Source: Candidatus Eiseniibacteriota bacterium (lineage in GTDB: Bacteria; Eisenbacteria; RBG-16-71-46; CAIMUX01). Taken from it: a DNA stretch of 64,000 nt. The DNA is taken from NCBI GenBank assembly GCA_903844735.1, contig CAIMUX010000129.1, positions 1-64,000 on the forward strand, written 5' to 3'. Shown one piece after another: positions 31,296-41,921 of this stretch; position 1 is the stretch's first letter, and each line of letters opens with the position of its first letter. The position numbers and the translations under genes were made by a program. A model generated the notes under the pieces. The model was given only the letters and a program-made list of their open reading frames with translations. It ran no database searches and had not been told where the DNA came from.

Positions 31296-32591
31296 TCAGT
31301 GGCATAACGCCTTGATGATCGCGTCCCCGAATTCGCTGCAACTGACTTCCGTGGCACCTTCCATCTGCCGCGCGAAGTCGTAGGTCACGGTCCGGGCGTT
31401 GATAGCCCCGTCGACCCCCTTGATCACGAGATCAGCCGCCTCGACCCACCCGAGGTAGCGCAGCATCATCTCGCCGGAGAGGATCACCGAGCCCGGATTC
31501 ACCTTGTCGAGGTTCGCGTATTTCGGCGCCGTTCCGTGGGTCGCCTCGAAGACGGCGTGTCCGGAGAGATAGTTGATGTTCCCGCCCGGAGCGATGCCGA
31601 TCCCGCCGACCTGCGCGGCCAGCGCGTCGGAGAGGTAGTCGCCGTTTAGGTTCAGCGTCGCGATGACATCAAATTCCTCCGGGCGCGTGAGCACCTGCTG
31701 CAGCGTGATGTCGGCGATGGCGTCCTTGATCAGGATTCTGCCCGCGGCCAGGGCCGCCTTCTGCTCGGCGTTGGCCGCATCCTCGCCCTTCGACGCCTTG
31801 GTCGTCTCCCATTGTCCCCAGGTGTAGACCTGGCTGGTGAACTCGCGCTCGGCCAAGGCGTAACCCCAGGTGCGAAAGCCTCCCTCGGTGAACTTCATGA
31901 TGTTCCCCTTGTGGACGAAGGTCACGCTCTTGCGCCGGTTGACGATCGCGTACTCGATGGCGGAGCGCACCAGGCGCTCTGTTCCTTCGACGGAGACCGA
32001 CTTGATGCCGATCGCGGTGCTCTCGGGAAACCGAATCTTCCCGTACATCGCGGGGAAGGTCTCGCGGAGAAACGAGAGGACCTTCTTGACATCGTCGGTG
32101 CCCGACTCAAACTCGATGCCCGCGTAGATGTCCTCGGTGTTCTCCCGAAAGATCACCATGTCGACCTTCTCCGGGTGCTTCACAGGCGAGGGAACGCCCG
32201 TAAACCAGCGCACGGGGCGCAGGCAAACATAGAGGTCGAGCATCTGCCGCAGAGCGACATTCAACGAGCGAAAGCCGCCGCCGATCGGCGTGGTCAGCGG
32301 CCCCTTGATTCCCACGAGATAGTCTCGGAACGCCTGCACGGTTTCATCGGGGAGCCAGTTGTTGACCTGGGTGAACGCCTTCTCCCCGGCCAGCACCTCC
32401 ATCCAGCGGATCTTCCTCTTTCCGCCGTAGGCCTTGGCGACCGCGGCATCGAGCACGCGTACGCCGGCGCGCCAAATGTCGGGCCCGGTGCCATCGCCCT
32501 CGATGAACGGGACGATCGGATTGTCGGGAACACGGAGCTTGCCGCCATCCGTCGTGATCACAGCGCCGTCCGCCGGAACCTGCAGTGCCAT
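31296..32591 (-). CDS. icd: NADP-type isocitrate dehydrogenase
   Basis: 431 residues from ATG 32591 behind GGAGGAGG. Signatures are IPFIEGDG-type [16 protein letters not shown], the substrate loop [79 protein letters not shown] and [18 protein letters not shown]. The length and the phosphorylatable-type Ser in the GGGFRSLN loop match the E. coli Icd subfamily. It makes 2-oxoglutarate in the TCA cycle, probably with NADP+. It lies 94 bases downstream of hisS on the same strand in a different order, so the two are probably separate units. Confidence 0.96.
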   Translation of the reverse strand: MALQVPADGAVITTDGGKLRVPDNPIVPFIEGDGTGPDIWRAGVRVLDAAVAKAYGGKRKIRWMEVLAGEKAFTQVNNWLPDETVQAFRDYLVGIKGPLTTPIGGGFRSLNVALRQMLDLYVCLRPVRWFTGVPSPVKHPEKVDMVIFRENTEDIYAGIEFESGTDDVKKVLSFLRETFPAMYGKIRFPESTAIGIKSVSVEGTERLVRSAIEYAIVNRRKSVTFVHKGNIMKFTEGGFRTWGYALAEREFTSQVYTWGQWETTKASKGEDAANAEQKAALAAGRILIKDAIADITLQQVLTRPEEFDVIATLNLNGDYLSDALAAQVGGIGIAPGGNINYLSGHAVFEATHGTAPKYANLDKVNPGSVILSGEMMLRYLGWVEAADLVIKGVDGAINARTVTYDFARQMEGATEVSCSEFGDAIIKALCH

Positions 32592-32685
32592 CGTCTCCTC
32601 CTCCGGGAAATGACTCTTTCCGACCATGCCTGCGGCCGATGGTACCACATCGGCCCGAGAACGATCACCGCGCGGTCCAGGGCGT

Positions 32686-33966
32686 TCAACTGCCCGAAAG
32701 AATGCGCCTCACCGACGCAGGCAACGCTCCGCGATCGACGATCTCCTGCGTCCCGTCGCCTAAGTTCTTCACGGCCACCTTTGCCTGCGCAACTTCGTCC
32801 GGGCCGAGGACTAAAACGACGCGCATCCCCATCCGATCGGCGAACTTGAACTGCTTCGGCAGCTTGACAGCCTCCGGGTAGCACGTGACGTTCAGCCCGC
32901 TCTGGCGCAGGTCGGAAGATAACTTCAGGGATGCGGCATGCAGCTCTCGGCTGAAGACCGTGACGAGGACCGAGGATCGGTTGACGCCGAGCGCCTTTGG
33001 CATGAGCCCCAGTTCCGAGAGAACGATCGAGAGGACCACGTCGCCCATCGCAAAGCCGACACCACAGATCGCCTCTCCACCCACGTCTGCCAGCAAATTG
33101 TCGTAGCGGCCGCCGCCCAGGATCGCCCGGCGCACGCTGCCGGTTATGTCGAACGCCTCGAAAACGGTGCCGGTGTAGTAGAGCAGGCCGCGCATGATGT
33201 TCGGGTCGAACCGGACATAGTCCGCCACACCCAGCGCCTCCAGGGCGGCGAACAGACGGACCAGCTCCTCGGAGCGCCGCCAGGCTTCGGTGTCGGTGAG
33301 CAGATCTTTCAGCCCGGTGAGTTGGGACGGGGTCAGGCCGGACTCGACGGAAAGAACATCCCAAGCCGATGGTTCCATCTTCCCGCGGCGGTCGACCAGC
33401 CCGGAGACGACGCGTTTCTCTTCCGGAGAGAAACCCAGGGCGTCGAACGCAGCGTCCATCAGGCGACGGTTATTGACATAGATGCGCGCCTGCTCGGGAG
33501 CTAGACCGACAGCCTTGAGCAGACCCGCCGCGACGGCGACCAGTTCAGCGTCGGCCTCCGGGGAATCGACGCCCAACATGTCGATGTTCCACTGGAAGAA
33601 CTCGCGCGAGCGGCCCTTTTGCATCTTCTCATAACGCCAGAACGGGCCGAACGACCACCAGCGCGCGGGAAAGGCCAGTTCGCCCTGTTTCTGGGCGATC
33701 ATGCGGGCCAACGAGGGCGTCAATTCAGGGCGCAACGTGATCTCGTCCCCGCCACGGTCGGTGAATACGTAGGCTTGCTTCTTGACCAGCTCCTCACCCG
33801 ATTTGGCGGCGTAGAGGTTCAGGCTCTCCAGGATCGGCGCTTCGTACTCCTGGTAGCCGAAAGATTCCGAAATGCTTCGCACAGTGTCATAGAACCAGGT
33901 GCGCACGGCCATTTGCTCTGGATAGAAATCGCGTGTGCCCTTGACGGGCCGAATGATGTTCTTCAT
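32686..33966 (-). CDS. hisS: Histidyl-tRNA synthetase
   Basis: 426 residues from ATG 33966 ([20 protein letters not shown]). Class II motifs are [13 protein letters not shown] (with TLRPE), [20 protein letters not shown] (motif 2), the His-A site [11 protein letters not shown] and [21 protein letters not shown] (motif 3), followed by the C-terminal anticodon-binding domain. It charges tRNA-His. The upstream extension of the frame has no support. A divergent gene starts 142 bases away. Confidence 0.97.
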   Translation of the reverse strand: MKNIIRPVKGTRDFYPEQMAVRTWFYDTVRSISESFGYQEYEAPILESLNLYAAKSGEELVKKQAYVFTDRGGDEITLRPELTPSLARMIAQKQGELAFPARWWSFGPFWRYEKMQKGRSREFFQWNIDMLGVDSPEADAELVAVAAGLLKAVGLAPEQARIYVNNRRLMDAAFDALGFSPEEKRVVSGLVDRRGKMEPSAWDVLSVESGLTPSQLTGLKDLLTDTEAWRRSEELVRLFAALEALGVADYVRFDPNIMRGLLYYTGTVFEAFDITGSVRRAILGGGRYDNLLADVGGEAICGVGFAMGDVVLSIVLSELGLMPKALGVNRSSVLVTVFSRELHAASLKLSSDLRQSGLNVTCYPEAVKLPKQFKFADRMGMRVVLVLGPDEVAQAKVAVKNLGDGTQEIVDRGALPASVRRILSGS

Positions 33967-34108
33967 GGTCCGTTCCACCCTCCGGTTGTGGCGCATTGTA
34001 GCATGGCTCGGTTCGGCAATGCCGTCACTGGTCGGCCCGGCCGTGGGCAGGTATGATCCCCTGGGTGGATCCCTGAGACTCCGGGCCGACCCGCGACGAC
34101 GAGGACGT

Positions 34109-36157
34109 ATGGCCGACATCAAGTCACGAGCAGTGCTCCCCGCGATGGGCCCGGCATCGCTGTCCGAATCATTGCATCCCAGGGCACGGCTCGGGTGGAT
34201 CCTCCTCCTCGCCCTGAGCATTCTTCCCTACCTCAACGCCCTCCACGGTGACTTCGTCTTCGACGACGGGTCGCTGATCACCCGCCACCCGGCGGTTCAC
34301 GGGCCCTTCCGCTTGGGGACGGTCCTGACGGCGCCGCTCATCGGTGACGCCCCAAGGACGGCAATCTGGCGGCCGTTCACGACCTTGTCTCTGGCCCTGG
34401 ACTGGAGGATCGGAGGCGGGCACCCGTTCTGGTTTCATCTGGTGAACCTGCTTACCTATGCGGCGATCACGATCCTCTGGACGCTTCTTGTTCGACGGCT
34501 CTTTCGCTCCCTGACCCTGGCCATGGTGGCCGGCTTCCTCTTCGCCGCGCACCCGCTGCACACCGAAGCGGTTGCCTGGATCTCCGGCCGAGGCGACCTG
34601 CTCGCCGCACTCTTCGGCTTGCTTGCTCTCCATCTTGCCTTGGCAGATCGCAGTCGGCTGCGACCCTGGGCCTATCTCGCGGTCTTTTTCGCCCTGGCAT
34701 CCAAGGAGACCGCGGCGATCCTTCCCTTTCTTATCCTGTACACGTCGTGGGCGACGCGCAGGGCGGATCGGTCGTGGTCATGGCGGTTCGGGCTTTCCTG
34801 TTTCGCTCCGGTATTGGCATTCCTGGTGCTGCGGCGCATCGTGACCGGAGTCTGGCTCGCGGCCAACGTCGACCCGCTCGACAACCCCTTGGTCGGGACC
34901 GGGATTCTCGATCGCATTCCTACGGTCCTGGATTGCGCGGGGCGCTATCTGGCTCTGCTTGTCGTGCCGGGTCGGCTCTCTCTCGACTATGCCCCGCCCG
35001 TACTGGAACGCGTCCGGGGGATCACGCCCTACTTGGTGGCGGGTCTCCTGGGAGTCGCCGGATTGACGGTTCTCGCTTGGCGGCGGAGCCGGAAGCCGGA
35101 AGGTTGGGGAGCAGGATGGGCCCTGATCACGATCGCCCTGGCCTCGAATCTTTTTCTCGTCGCAGTGACCATTTTTGCCGAGCGACTGCTCTTTCTCCCC
35201 TCAGCGGGACTGCTCTTGATTCCGGCGGCGGCGGGCTTGCGCTGGGGCCGGCGATCCGTGGGGCTGGCCGTAGCCCTGCGCGTTCTTCTCGTTCTGGCCC
35301 TGATGGGGGGAGTGGTCCGCACCTGGATTCGCAATGCCGACTATCGGGATGAGCTGACCTTGTACAAGGCCGGTGTCCGAGCCGCACCCAAGAGCTACAA
35401 GATGAGGATCAATCTGGCGACCGAGCTGGCCAAGCGTGGGAGTCATCAAGAAGCCATGGAAGAAGCACGGCTCGCCTTGCGCCTCAACCCCGAGAGTCGG
35501 GACTCCCGCGATGTCGTGGCTTGCTCCCTGGACTCTCTGGGACGGAAGGAGGAGGCCGTTCAGTTCCTGGAACAGAGTGTCCAAACCGACCCGCAGGATG
35601 GCCGCGCGCGGCAGCGACTGCTCTTCCACCTCCGGGACCTTCACGAGCCGGACCGCATGGAGTCTGTGGCCGAAGATGGGAGACGGCGAGCTCCTTCCGA
35701 AATTGAGTGGGTTGGCTGGGCGGCCGTGGCCGCTCAATCCAAGGGGAACTGGGCCAAGGCGGCCGAGCTCTGGCGCACCGTGATGCAGCGTCTGCCACGA
35801 GCCCTTGATGCACCGCTCGGGCTGGCCCATTGCCTCATGCAGACGGGAGACAATCAGGGGGCTAGGGATGCCTTTGCGGAAGCTCTGGTCCGCTCTCCGG
35901 AGTCCGCCGCCGCCGCCAACGGTCTGGCCTGGACACTTCTGCTGACCGGTGGATCTTCCGCGGAGGCGGTGCGTCTGGCACAACAGGCGACGGCTCGCGA
36001 ACCGGCCGCCCCCTACTTCGACACTCTCGCGCGAGCCGCCCTGGCCGCCGGCTCCTGCGACCAGGCGAGGGAGGCGGCTGAGCGCGCCTGTGCCATCGAT
36101 CCCGGCGATGCTTCCTATCAGGAAACGAAGCGCGAGATTCAGGCCCGCTGCCGGTGA
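34109..36157 (+). CDS. Polytopic GT-C-like membrane protein with C-terminal TPR repeats (TMTC-like)
   Basis: 682 residues from ATG 34109 after GAGGACGT. The N-terminal part has about ten membrane helices. Just after the first one is GDFVFDDGSLITRHPAVHG, the acidic DD loop of GT-C glycosyltransferases such as TMTC/PMT-like proteins, and AAHPLHTEAVAWISGRGDLL is the second family motif. From about residue 430 come TPR units (INLATELAKRGSHQEAMEEA, ALRLNPESRD, LAHCLMQTGDNQGARDAFAE). It may transfer sugar from a lipid carrier to exported proteins. Acceptor and sugar are unknown. Confidence 0.82.
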   Translation: MADIKSRAVLPAMGPASLSESLHPRARLGWILLLALSILPYLNALHGDFVFDDGSLITRHPAVHGPFRLGTVLTAPLIGDAPRTAIWRPFTTLSLALDWRIGGGHPFWFHLVNLLTYAAITILWTLLVRRLFRSLTLAMVAGFLFAAHPLHTEAVAWISGRGDLLAALFGLLALHLALADRSRLRPWAYLAVFFALASKETAAILPFLILYTSWATRRADRSWSWRFGLSCFAPVLAFLVLRRIVTGVWLAANVDPLDNPLVGTGILDRIPTVLDCAGRYLALLVVPGRLSLDYAPPVLERVRGITPYLVAGLLGVAGLTVLAWRRSRKPEGWGAGWALITIALASNLFLVAVTIFAERLLFLPSAGLLLIPAAAGLRWGRRSVGLAVALRVLLVLALMGGVVRTWIRNADYRDELTLYKAGVRAAPKSYKMRINLATELAKRGSHQEAMEEARLALRLNPESRDSRDVVACSLDSLGRKEEAVQFLEQSVQTDPQDGRARQRLLFHLRDLHEPDRMESVAEDGRRRAPSEIEWVGWAAVAAQSKGNWAKAAELWRTVMQRLPRALDAPLGLAHCLMQTGDNQGARDAFAEALVRSPESAAAANGLAWTLLLTGGSSAEAVRLAQQATAREPAAPYFDTLARAALAAGSCDQAREAAERACAIDPGDASYQETKREIQARCR

Positions 36158-36229
36158 CACTCCGGCAGCCACGGATACCGTTGCGTGAGTTCGGCGCCCG
36201 CGGAGGCGTCCATGGGGATCCTCGCCCGT

Positions 36230-39200
36230 TCAGCGTATACAGAGGATTCGTTGCGTGCGGCGCAGCGAACCGGATTCGAGCCGACAGAAGTACAGGCCGG
36301 ACGGCACGGGCAGGCCAGCATCGTTGCGCAGGTCCCAGCGCACGGCGTGCGGCCCGGCCGGGCAGTTCCTCCGATCGACCAAACGCCGGACTTCACGCCC
36401 CTGCACGTCGAAGAGCGTGAGCCGCACGCGGGCCGCACCGGCCACGGCTTTCCCCAGCCGGAAGTGGATCAGCGTCACCACGCTACACGGGTTCGGGGCA
36501 ACGGCCTCAAGGCAAAAGCCGTTGGCCGCGATGGTGGGATCGCCAACACCGACGCTTGCCGCCGTCATCTGGCAGACATTCGAATACCCCGACCAGTTGG
36601 ACGCCTCGTCCCTGGCGCGCAGCACCAGATAGTAGGTCGAGTCCGGCGAAAGACCCGTGATCTCGCAGGAATCGGGCACGCCGGCGGGGGCCGGAATCGG
36701 CTCGCTCGTCGCGAGTCGTGCCGCGTTCCACCATGCGGTACTGTCCGCCCCGACCGGCGTCGTCGAATAGCGCAGGTCGTAGAGCGTCGCTCGTCCGAGA
36801 TTGCCGTCATCCCCGGGTGCCGTCCAGCGGATCGATCCGACTGCGCGCGCAAGGGCCGAGCCAGCGAGGTCGTGGACGCGAGCGGGCGGAATGGCGTCCG
36901 CGCCGCCGTCGTTGTTCAACCGGTAGAGATTGTAGTTGGCCACGGCCAGATCGAGGTCATGGTCGCGATCGAAGTCCGCAGCCACGCTCATGCCCGGTAT
37001 CACGGCCGAATTGTCGACAGGTGGGGAGAAGCCGCCGGTGCCATTGTTCTTCCGGATCCTGATTGAGTAATTGGGATGGGCCAACGGATATATGTACGCG
37101 AGATCGATGTCGCCGTCGCCGTCCCAGTCACCACTGGTGGGACGTATCGCATTCCCTCCGTGATCCAGCTTGACGCGCTCGCTGATCGTTCCGTCGCCTG
37201 CGTTGCGGAGAAACACCACGGAGCTGCTGGTGTCCCCGTCCGCCGTGACCACGAAGTCGACGTCGCCGTCACCGTCGAAGTCGTCTGCGACAAGGCCGTT
37301 CGGATTGAACGGAACCATGGAAGGGCGGGATCTCGTGAAACGCCCGCGGCCGTCGTTGCGGTAAACAGACAGGCTGTCGCTCCACAAGGACCATCCCCCG
37401 CGTCCCAGACCCACCAGATCGAGATCGCCATCTCCGTCCACATCCGTGGAGACATGGAGAAACTGCTGGGCCTGCGTCATACCCACCGAAAAGTACGAAA
37501 GCGTGAAGACCCCGCTTCCGTCGTTGCTGTAGATATTGACATAGCGATCCGGCCACCCGGACAAAGTGGCCATGTCGATGTCGCCGTCCCCGTCCCAGTC
37601 GCCCGCCAAGATTCCGCCGCCCGCCCCAGAGTATGCCGCATAGCAGGCCGGACCCGTAAACGTCCCGTTGCCCTGGTTCATGTACACGCCGATCGCCCCG
37701 CACGTCTCCGCCCAGGACACCGTCAGGTCGAGGTCGCCGTCGCCGTCGAGATCGGCGCTTGCGATTCCCATGAGCTGCCTTCCCCGAGCATAGGCCTGGA
37801 CCGGAAGGAACCCGCCCGTTCCGTCGTTCAGCAGGATGTAGATGGAATCGGGATCCGCCAGGTCCGTGGCGTGGCCGCCGACCAGATCGGGCCAGCCGTC
37901 TCTGTTCCAATCGCCGCTGTGAAGGTAGATCAAATCCTTGACGGTCGTGGTCCCGCCGGACACGAACGTTCCCGGAGTTGGGTTGCCGATGGCCGCCGTG
38001 AACGACCGGAAGTCGGGGGCCGCCGGGATTCCATCGGCCGAACGGGTCTGGTGCGACAGGCTCACCGTGACCTCTTCGCCGTCCTGGAAGTCCGTGGAAC
38101 TCGTGAACCACAGCCGGCGCAGGTTTGCGTCGTAGTTGTACGACCCTGCATGCGGGCCCGATTGGGATCCGCAAACCAACACCGAGCCTGCATCCAACGT
38201 GGTCGAGTTCATGGCTCGGTCGAACGAGAGTGTGACCTGAGTGTTCTGCGCCACCGCCAATTCATGGCGCGCCGGATCTCCGTCCGAAACGTGCGGCCGC
38301 AGCGCCAGCGCGCCGTCACCGAGGAGCGTCATCCCGTAGTACCAGCGGACGTCGGCCTGGTCGTACGGCGCCTGGGCAGAAAACCAATCGCAAAACGCGC
38401 CGCCGAAGCTCCGTCCCGCTCCAAGGGAGCCGTAGAACGACGCATAATCCCACATGCCGCCGACCTTCGTCGTGCCGACCGCGCCCAGTCCATTCGTCGG
38501 GACAAAGATGTACCAGCCGCCGATGTAGTCGGTCTCGACGTACCGGCAGCTCGAACAGGTGTAGAGGCTGTAGAAGATGGCAGCCGGGTCGCGGGCCTGA
38601 ATGTCCGTGCTCGTGACGGTCGCATAGTCGCTGCCGTCCATTTCCCATAGGTCGTTGACCTTGAAGTAGTGCAACGTCGGCGTCGCATGAAGCATCACGT
38701 GCATGAACTCATAGCTCGCCGAGAGCCGAATGTCGCGGTAGTCGTTGCGGCAGGTCACCGTCTTGTCCTGGACCAGCACGCGGTCGGGATAGGCCAGGGC
38801 GGCCGCGCTGTCGCACGATTGCGCCGTGTCGACCCAGTCGTCATCGACGTAGAGCAGCATCCTTTCCGTCGGGAAAAGGTTGCCCAGGCGAAAGTTGTGG
38901 TTCTTCGTGAGGTACGTGTTGATGAGTCCCGCCTCGGTGGCCCCACCCAGGGTCATGGTCGACGTCGTCAGGCGCCCGACCCAGATCTCCGGGGCCGTGT
39001 CGCCGGAGCCGTTCGTGTGGCTGTCGTACACGCCGGCCAGGAACGGTGCGGTCGACTGGAGGTCCTGCCAACTGCCGTCAAGGTCCATGTAGAAGAGGTC
39101 GCAGGGGAAGTTGGTGTACTCGTTGTCGAAGGTGTCCGGGTCGGCACCGTCGAATTCGTAGTCAATCTCGAACCACGGGACCGGGAGATCTCCGACGAGG

Positions 39201-39598
39201 AGGACGCCGACCAGACCGGAGGTCTGACTCTGGATGTAGGAGCGCAGACTTGCCGGCGTGCCGCCGGACGTCGTGTAAGTGACCGCTGTGTACCCGGCGC
39301 CGAGGACCAGGTCAGAGCCGTAGGTCACAAGCGACGCCGATACGGAAGCGTAGAGAGAAGCCTCAACGATGATGAGGATTGTCCCCGTTCCGCGGTTGCC
39401 GGAGCGTTGGACCTCGGTGATCTGGAACTCCGAGGGCAAGCCGACACCGGACATGTACTCGGAGTAGGTCGTGAGCGGCGTGTTCGCGGGATCTCGAGTC
39501 ACCCGAACGTTTCCGCGTCCGACGGCCGAGGCGGGGAGGGCAACGAGCGCGCTCGCGAGAGGGATGGCAATGAGGGAAAGCATTCTGAGGGTCCACAT
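36230..39598 (-). CDS. Secreted C25-like (gingipain-fold) protein with FG-GAP propeller, FnIII and FlgD-like C-terminus
   Basis: 1122 residues from ATG 39598 with a signal peptide (LSLIAIPLASALVALPASA). Residues about 30-450 resemble peptidase C25: VGVLLVGDLPVPWFEIDYEF, PEIWVGRL, FMHVMLHATPTLHYF (possible catalytic His), FYSLYTCSSCRYVETDYIGG (possible catalytic Cys) and GLGAVGTTKVGGM ... YGMTLLGDGALALRP. Then an Ig-like segment and seven Ca-binding FG-GAP/VCBS repeats of the DWDGDGDIDLA type (about 610-920), a fibronectin III domain, and a final FlgD-Ig-like module (TLFDVQGREVRRLVDRRNC ... SGLYFCRLESG) seen on secreted FCB-group proteins. Whether the protease is active is uncertain. Confidence 0.75.
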   Translation of the reverse strand: MWTLRMLSLIAIPLASALVALPASAVGRGNVRVTRDPANTPLTTYSEYMSGVGLPSEFQITEVQRSGNRGTGTILIIVEASLYASVSASLVTYGSDLVLGAGYTAVTYTTSGGTPASLRSYIQSQTSGLVGVLLVGDLPVPWFEIDYEFDGADPDTFDNEYTNFPCDLFYMDLDGSWQDLQSTAPFLAGVYDSHTNGSGDTAPEIWVGRLTTSTMTLGGATEAGLINTYLTKNHNFRLGNLFPTERMLLYVDDDWVDTAQSCDSAAALAYPDRVLVQDKTVTCRNDYRDIRLSASYEFMHVMLHATPTLHYFKVNDLWEMDGSDYATVTSTDIQARDPAAIFYSLYTCSSCRYVETDYIGGWYIFVPTNGLGAVGTTKVGGMWDYASFYGSLGAGRSFGGAFCDWFSAQAPYDQADVRWYYGMTLLGDGALALRPHVSDGDPARHELAVAQNTQVTLSFDRAMNSTTLDAGSVLVCGSQSGPHAGSYNYDANLRRLWFTSSTDFQDGEEVTVSLSHQTRSADGIPAAPDFRSFTAAIGNPTPGTFVSGGTTTVKDLIYLHSGDWNRDGWPDLVGGHATDLADPDSIYILLNDGTGGFLPVQAYARGRQLMGIASADLDGDGDLDLTVSWAETCGAIGVYMNQGNGTFTGPACYAAYSGAGGGILAGDWDGDGDIDMATLSGWPDRYVNIYSNDGSGVFTLSYFSVGMTQAQQFLHVSTDVDGDGDLDLVGLGRGGWSLWSDSLSVYRNDGRGRFTRSRPSMVPFNPNGLVADDFDGDGDVDFVVTADGDTSSSVVFLRNAGDGTISERVKLDHGGNAIRPTSGDWDGDGDIDLAYIYPLAHPNYSIRIRKNNGTGGFSPPVDNSAVIPGMSVAADFDRDHDLDLAVANYNLYRLNNDGGADAIPPARVHDLAGSALARAVGSIRWTAPGDDGNLGRATLYDLRYSTTPVGADSTAWWNAARLATSEPIPAPAGVPDSCEITGLSPDSTYYLVLRARDEASNWSGYSNVCQMTAASVGVGDPTIAANGFCLEAVAPNPCSVVTLIHFRLGKAVAGAARVRLTLFDVQGREVRRLVDRRNCPAGPHAVRWDLRNDAGLPVPSGLYFCRLESGSLRRTQRILCIR

Positions 39599-39899
39599 GG
39601 CAGGTTCCTCCTGGTGGCGAGGGCCGCTGGTGGAACAGCGAGGGAAGGATCCACTTGGACTCCCCCCTCCGTGGGTGTCTCGTGGTCCGGAGGGCCGCGC
39701 GGGCAAGAGAGCCCGCGATGGTGAAAACGGCTGGCAGGATCCACGGCAGAAAGGCACGGCGCGTTCTCACCGCACCTCCTTCGCGGCAGCGGTTACACGA
39801 GCGGCTTCGAACCGCCTCGATCGTGGATCACAGAGGCGGATGCGGTCAAGGGAGGATCCTGTTCGGTCGGTTGTCGCCTCGGGTTCGTGGGGCAGTGGC
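39599..39899. other. Region upstream of the C25-like gene
   Basis: About 300 bases with no gene I can support. It contains the ribosome site AGGAGG just before the minus-strand gene at 39598 and low-complexity Arg/Pro-coding sequence that gives only shadow frames. Confidence 0.35.
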
Positions 39900-40412
39900 C
39901 GGGAAGCGGCCGCTCGAACCGAGGCATGAACCGGATAGGCGGCCGGCGAATCCTGGAACTCTTTGCGCCACTGCACGATCACCGAAACCAGGGCGATTGG
40001 CGCGTCGAGCAGGCCTCCGATCCGGTCCGTCGACCACGAAGCACTCCGGGATCTTCCCGTCGCTGCTGACAAGCGCCCGAACGGTAACGACCCCCTCCAC
40101 CTCACGGGCGCGGGCTTCGTCCGGATAGACGGGTTCTGGTTGTGTAATCAGGATGGGCACCTCATCCACCGCCACGAAGTCGTCCGGTGCGTGGTTTTGC
40201 ACCACTGACGGTCCGGCAGCGTTAACCGGCGTCGTCGCGGGGACAACGGCGTCCCGCGGGGCCACCTGAGGGGCGCCGAGCTTCGTGACCTCGGCCGGCG
40301 CTTCCTTTCCCCTGTTTGGATCCTTTCGAATCTCACATGCAGAAAGGCGCCGGAGTGAACCCCGGCCGCGACCGGGGACGGCGCAGGTGCCAACCCCGGC
40401 TTGCTGAGACAT
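39900..40412 (-). pseudogene. Frameshifted TonB C-terminal domain fragment
   Basis: On the minus strand the frame from 40412 encodes PILITQPEPVYPDEARAREV, EGVVTVRALVSSDGKIPECF and VVDG, a typical TonB C-terminal beta-alpha-beta unit. The second half continues in another frame (GGLLDAPIALVSVIVQWRKE), corresponding to the family's GLDxAALxAVRxWRF helix, after a shift near 40035. No N-terminal membrane helix is present and the end is degenerate. TonB transduces proton-motive energy to outer-membrane receptors; this copy cannot. Confidence 0.6.
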
Positions 40413-40632
40413 CGGAGTGGGTCACTACGGTCTCCGTTGCGGCCGACCGCCGCCAACGCCGACCGCCGGTTTCGGGTCCGAATCGACCGGGCTGGGTGGC
40501 ACCATGCTGTCGGATGGGTCGTGGAGGCAGCCGTCCGGTCGGATCGCGGCGTCCACAACGCACAGGCGGTCGAGATCACACCGTCGAGATCATGCTCGGG
40601 ACCGAGAGGGCGTTCGCGTATACTCCACCGAC

Positions 40633-41883
40633 ATGTTCGGCCGACTATGCAAGAATCACGTTCCCAGCCTGGGCGCGCTCGATATCCTGAGGTACATCGG
40701 GCCGGGATTCATCGTCACCGCCGGTTTCATCGACCCCGGCAACTGGGCGGCCAACATCGCTGCGGGCGCCTCGTTCGGCTATGCTCTGCTCTGGATCGTG
40801 ACGCTCTCAACGATCCTGCTGGTCATCCTGCAGCACAACGCCGCACATCTGGGCATCGTCACCGGCCTGTGCCTCTCCGAGGCAGCCACCGCGCACCTGC
40901 CTCGCTGGATTGCTCGTCCCGCGCTGGGCTCCGCGGTGCTGGCGGCCGTCGCCACCGCCTTCGCCGAGATTCTCGGCGCTGCCGTCGGGCTGAACATGCT
41001 CACCGGCCTGCCGCTGCCGCTGGGCGCGCTGTTCACGGCAGTCGCCGTCGGGCTCGTGCTGTTCACGAACGGGTACCGGCGAATCGAGCGGATCATCATC
41101 GCCATGGTCTCGCTCGTCGGGCTCGGCTTCCTGTTCGAGTTCACGCTCGTCGGCCTCGACTGGCCGGCCGCGGTCCGGGGCTGGGTCACACCGTCGTTCC
41201 CGGCCGGTTCGCTGCCGCTGATCGTCGCGATCCTGGGCGCGGTCATCATGCCGCACAATCTGTTCCTGCACTCCGAGATCATCCAGAGCCGGAAGTGGAA
41301 CCTTGAGGACGAGAAGACGATCCACCGTCAACTGCGCTACGAGTTCCTCGACACGCTCGCCTCGATGGGTGTCGGATGGGCGATCAACAGTGCGATGATC
41401 TTGGTAGCTGCAGCGGCCTTCTTCGCGCACGGGGTCGGGGTTTCCGAGCTCTCGCAGGCCGAGGCGATGCTTCGGCCGCTGCTCGGCAACGCCGCGGCCG
41501 TGGTCTTCGCGGTCGCGCTGTTGCTCGCGGGCTTCTCCTCATCGGTGACGGCCGCGATGGCCGGGGGAAGCATCGCCGCCGGGATCTTCGGGGAACCGTA
41601 CGACCTGAGGGACAACCACACCCGCCTCGGCGTGCTCGTTACGCTCGGCGGGGCCGTGCTTCCGGTGCTCGCCATCTCCGCCCCGTTCAAGGGGCTGATC
41701 GCGAGCCAGGTTGCGCTCAGCATCCAACTCCCGTTTACCATCCTCGCCCTCGCGCTGCTCACCTCGTCGCGCAAGGTCATGGGCGACCACGCTAATACCC
41801 CCGGTATCAGGCTTCTGCTCGCGACCATCGGCGTCGTCGTCACGGCCCTCAATATCGCGCTCGTCATCCAGATCGCGAGGTAG
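40633..41883 (+). CDS. mntH: Nramp-family divalent metal transporter (MntH-like)
   Basis: 416 residues, about eleven membrane helices. The metal-binding motifs are intact: GFIDPGNWAANIAAG in helix 1 (DPGN) and GAVIMPHNLFLHSEII in helix 6 (MPH). It imports Mn2+ or Fe2+ with protons. ATG 40633 puts MFGRLCKNHV before the first helix; the longer upstream frame is unsupported. A TATACT box at 40618-40623 lies so close to the ATG that the transcript may be nearly leaderless. Confidence 0.93.
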   Translation: MFGRLCKNHVPSLGALDILRYIGPGFIVTAGFIDPGNWAANIAAGASFGYALLWIVTLSTILLVILQHNAAHLGIVTGLCLSEAATAHLPRWIARPALGSAVLAAVATAFAEILGAAVGLNMLTGLPLPLGALFTAVAVGLVLFTNGYRRIERIIIAMVSLVGLGFLFEFTLVGLDWPAAVRGWVTPSFPAGSLPLIVAILGAVIMPHNLFLHSEIIQSRKWNLEDEKTIHRQLRYEFLDTLASMGVGWAINSAMILVAAAAFFAHGVGVSELSQAEAMLRPLLGNAAAVVFAVALLLAGFSSSVTAAMAGGSIAAGIFGEPYDLRDNHTRLGVLVTLGGAVLPVLAISAPFKGLIASQVALSIQLPFTILALALLTSSRKVMGDHANTPGIRLLLATIGVVVTALNIALVIQIAR

Positions 41884-41900
41884 AACTCCGACCTCCCGGA

Positions 41901-41921
41901 GCGGCCCCTTTGGGTGGCCGC
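41901..41921 (+). terminator. Candidate hairpin after mntH
   Basis: GCGGCCCC, TTTG, GGTGGCCGC forms a GC-rich stem with one bulge 17 bases after the stop codon. There is no T-tract, so it may aid Rho-dependent ending or act as a 3' stabiliser. Confidence 0.35.
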
